From NCBI GenBank assembly GCA_903922535.1, contig CAIXUF010001093.1, positions 1-14,819 on the forward strand: a stretch of DNA of 14,819 nucleotides, read 5' to 3'. The position numbers and the translations under genes were made by a program. This document shows positions 14,626-14,819 of this stretch, one piece after another. Source of the DNA: Candidatus Hydrogenedentota bacterium (lineage in GTDB: Bacteria > Hydrogenedentota > Hydrogenedentia > Hydrogenedentiales > CAITNO01). How positions within the stretch are numbered: the first letter of the stretch is position 1; every line of letters starts with the position of its first letter. Under the pieces are notes generated by a model. It was not told where the DNA came from, did not search any database, and was given only the letters and a program-made list of their open reading frames with translations.

Positions 14626-14819
14626 ATGAAGTTCGTCCGGTTCACAACATCCCGGCATCCCGAGGGTGTCTATGGTCTGATTGGCGAAGACGGTTCGATT
14701 GAGGTTCTGAAGGGAGGTCTTTTCGACACGCCGGAGACCACCGGTGAAGTGCTGAAAGAAGCGGACATCGAGAGGTATCTTCCGCCCGTTGACCCGCCCA
14801 ACATCATGGCCCTGGGCCG
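14626..14819 (+). CDS. Fumarylacetoacetate-hydrolase-family protein, N-terminal fragment
   Basis: Only the first 64 codons lie in the window. The ATG at 14626 has AAGGAG eight bases upstream. The segment shows the N-terminal beta domain typical of the family: MKFVRF, an EGVYGLIGEDGSIEVL stretch (13-28), a YLPPVDPPNIMALGP linker (51-65, the last codon cut), where the family usually continues into a metal-binding hydrolase or hydratase domain. Members hydrolyse carbon-carbon bonds of acylpyruvates or act on 2,4-diketo-3-deoxy sugar acids (as in the non-phosphorylated L-fuconate and L-rhamnonate routes). The metal ligands are outside the window, so the reaction cannot be judged. It is the last visible gene of the plus-strand run, 46 bp after dehydrogenase B. 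Confidence 0.78.
   Translation, partial: MKFVRFTTSRHPEGVYGLIGEDGSIEVLKGGLFDTPETTGEVLKEADIERYLPPVDPPNIMALG

Noticed and set aside
6195..14819. Sulfoquinovose (sulfo-Entner-Doudoroff) pathway
   Set aside because: The dehydrogenase pair recalls sulfolactate enzymes, but the KDG-type kinase is not part of that route and no sulfonate transporter, sulfogluconate dehydratase or sulfite-releasing enzyme is seen.

Overview
The window looks like a carbohydrate and sugar-acid catabolism locus from a GC-rich, free-living bacterium. The gene mix suggests a PVC-type or Hydrogenedentota-like lineage: a Tat-exported DUF6786-like protein, a uroporphyrinogen-decarboxylase-fold protein outside haem synthesis, an MGH1-like six-hairpin glycosidase, a Na+/sugar symporter, and a tandem ATGGAC/GTCCAT 9-mer repeat. 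That placement is an impression from gene content; no rRNA or other phylogenetic marker is present.

Layout. Positions 1-491 hold no confident gene, only a possible fragment on the minus strand at the left edge. A small three-helix membrane protein (492-887, +) follows and faces a two-gene minus-strand unit read from right to left: a solute:sodium symporter (3008-4681) and a secreted glycosidase (975-2966). A divergent control region (4682-4909) carries a 16-bp palindrome and a good sigma-70-like promoter reading rightwards. From 4910 to the right edge everything is on the plus strand: D-2-hydroxyacid dehydrogenase A, a long inverted array of 9-mers (5969-6088), then a tight run of nine genes. 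These are an SDR oxidoreductase, an MFS sugar porter, a Tat-secreted DUF6786-like protein, a KDG-kinase-like PfkB kinase, a KDPG-aldolase-family protein, a UroD-like protein, an AllD-like Ldh-family dehydrogenase, D-2-hydroxyacid dehydrogenase B, and the start of a fumarylacetoacetate-hydrolase-family protein cut by the window end.

How the genes may work together (inference). The exported glycosidase and the DUF6786-like protein would act on a glycan or glycoside outside the cytoplasm. The symporter and MFS porter would bring in products. The SDR, the two D-2-hydroxyacid dehydrogenases and the Ldh-family enzyme would adjust the oxidation state and stereochemistry of a sugar acid. The kinase and aldolase would split a 2-keto-3-deoxy acid to pyruvate and an aldehyde. 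No dehydratase that would make the 2-keto-3-deoxy acid is visible, so part of the route lies outside the window or is unusual. Several enzymes keep their catalytic residues but have changed substrate or cofactor motifs: the aldolase phosphate pocket, the MFS QQ motif, the Rossmann glycines of dehydrogenase B, and the third metal ligand of the UroD-like protein. The locus may therefore handle a non-standard sugar acid.
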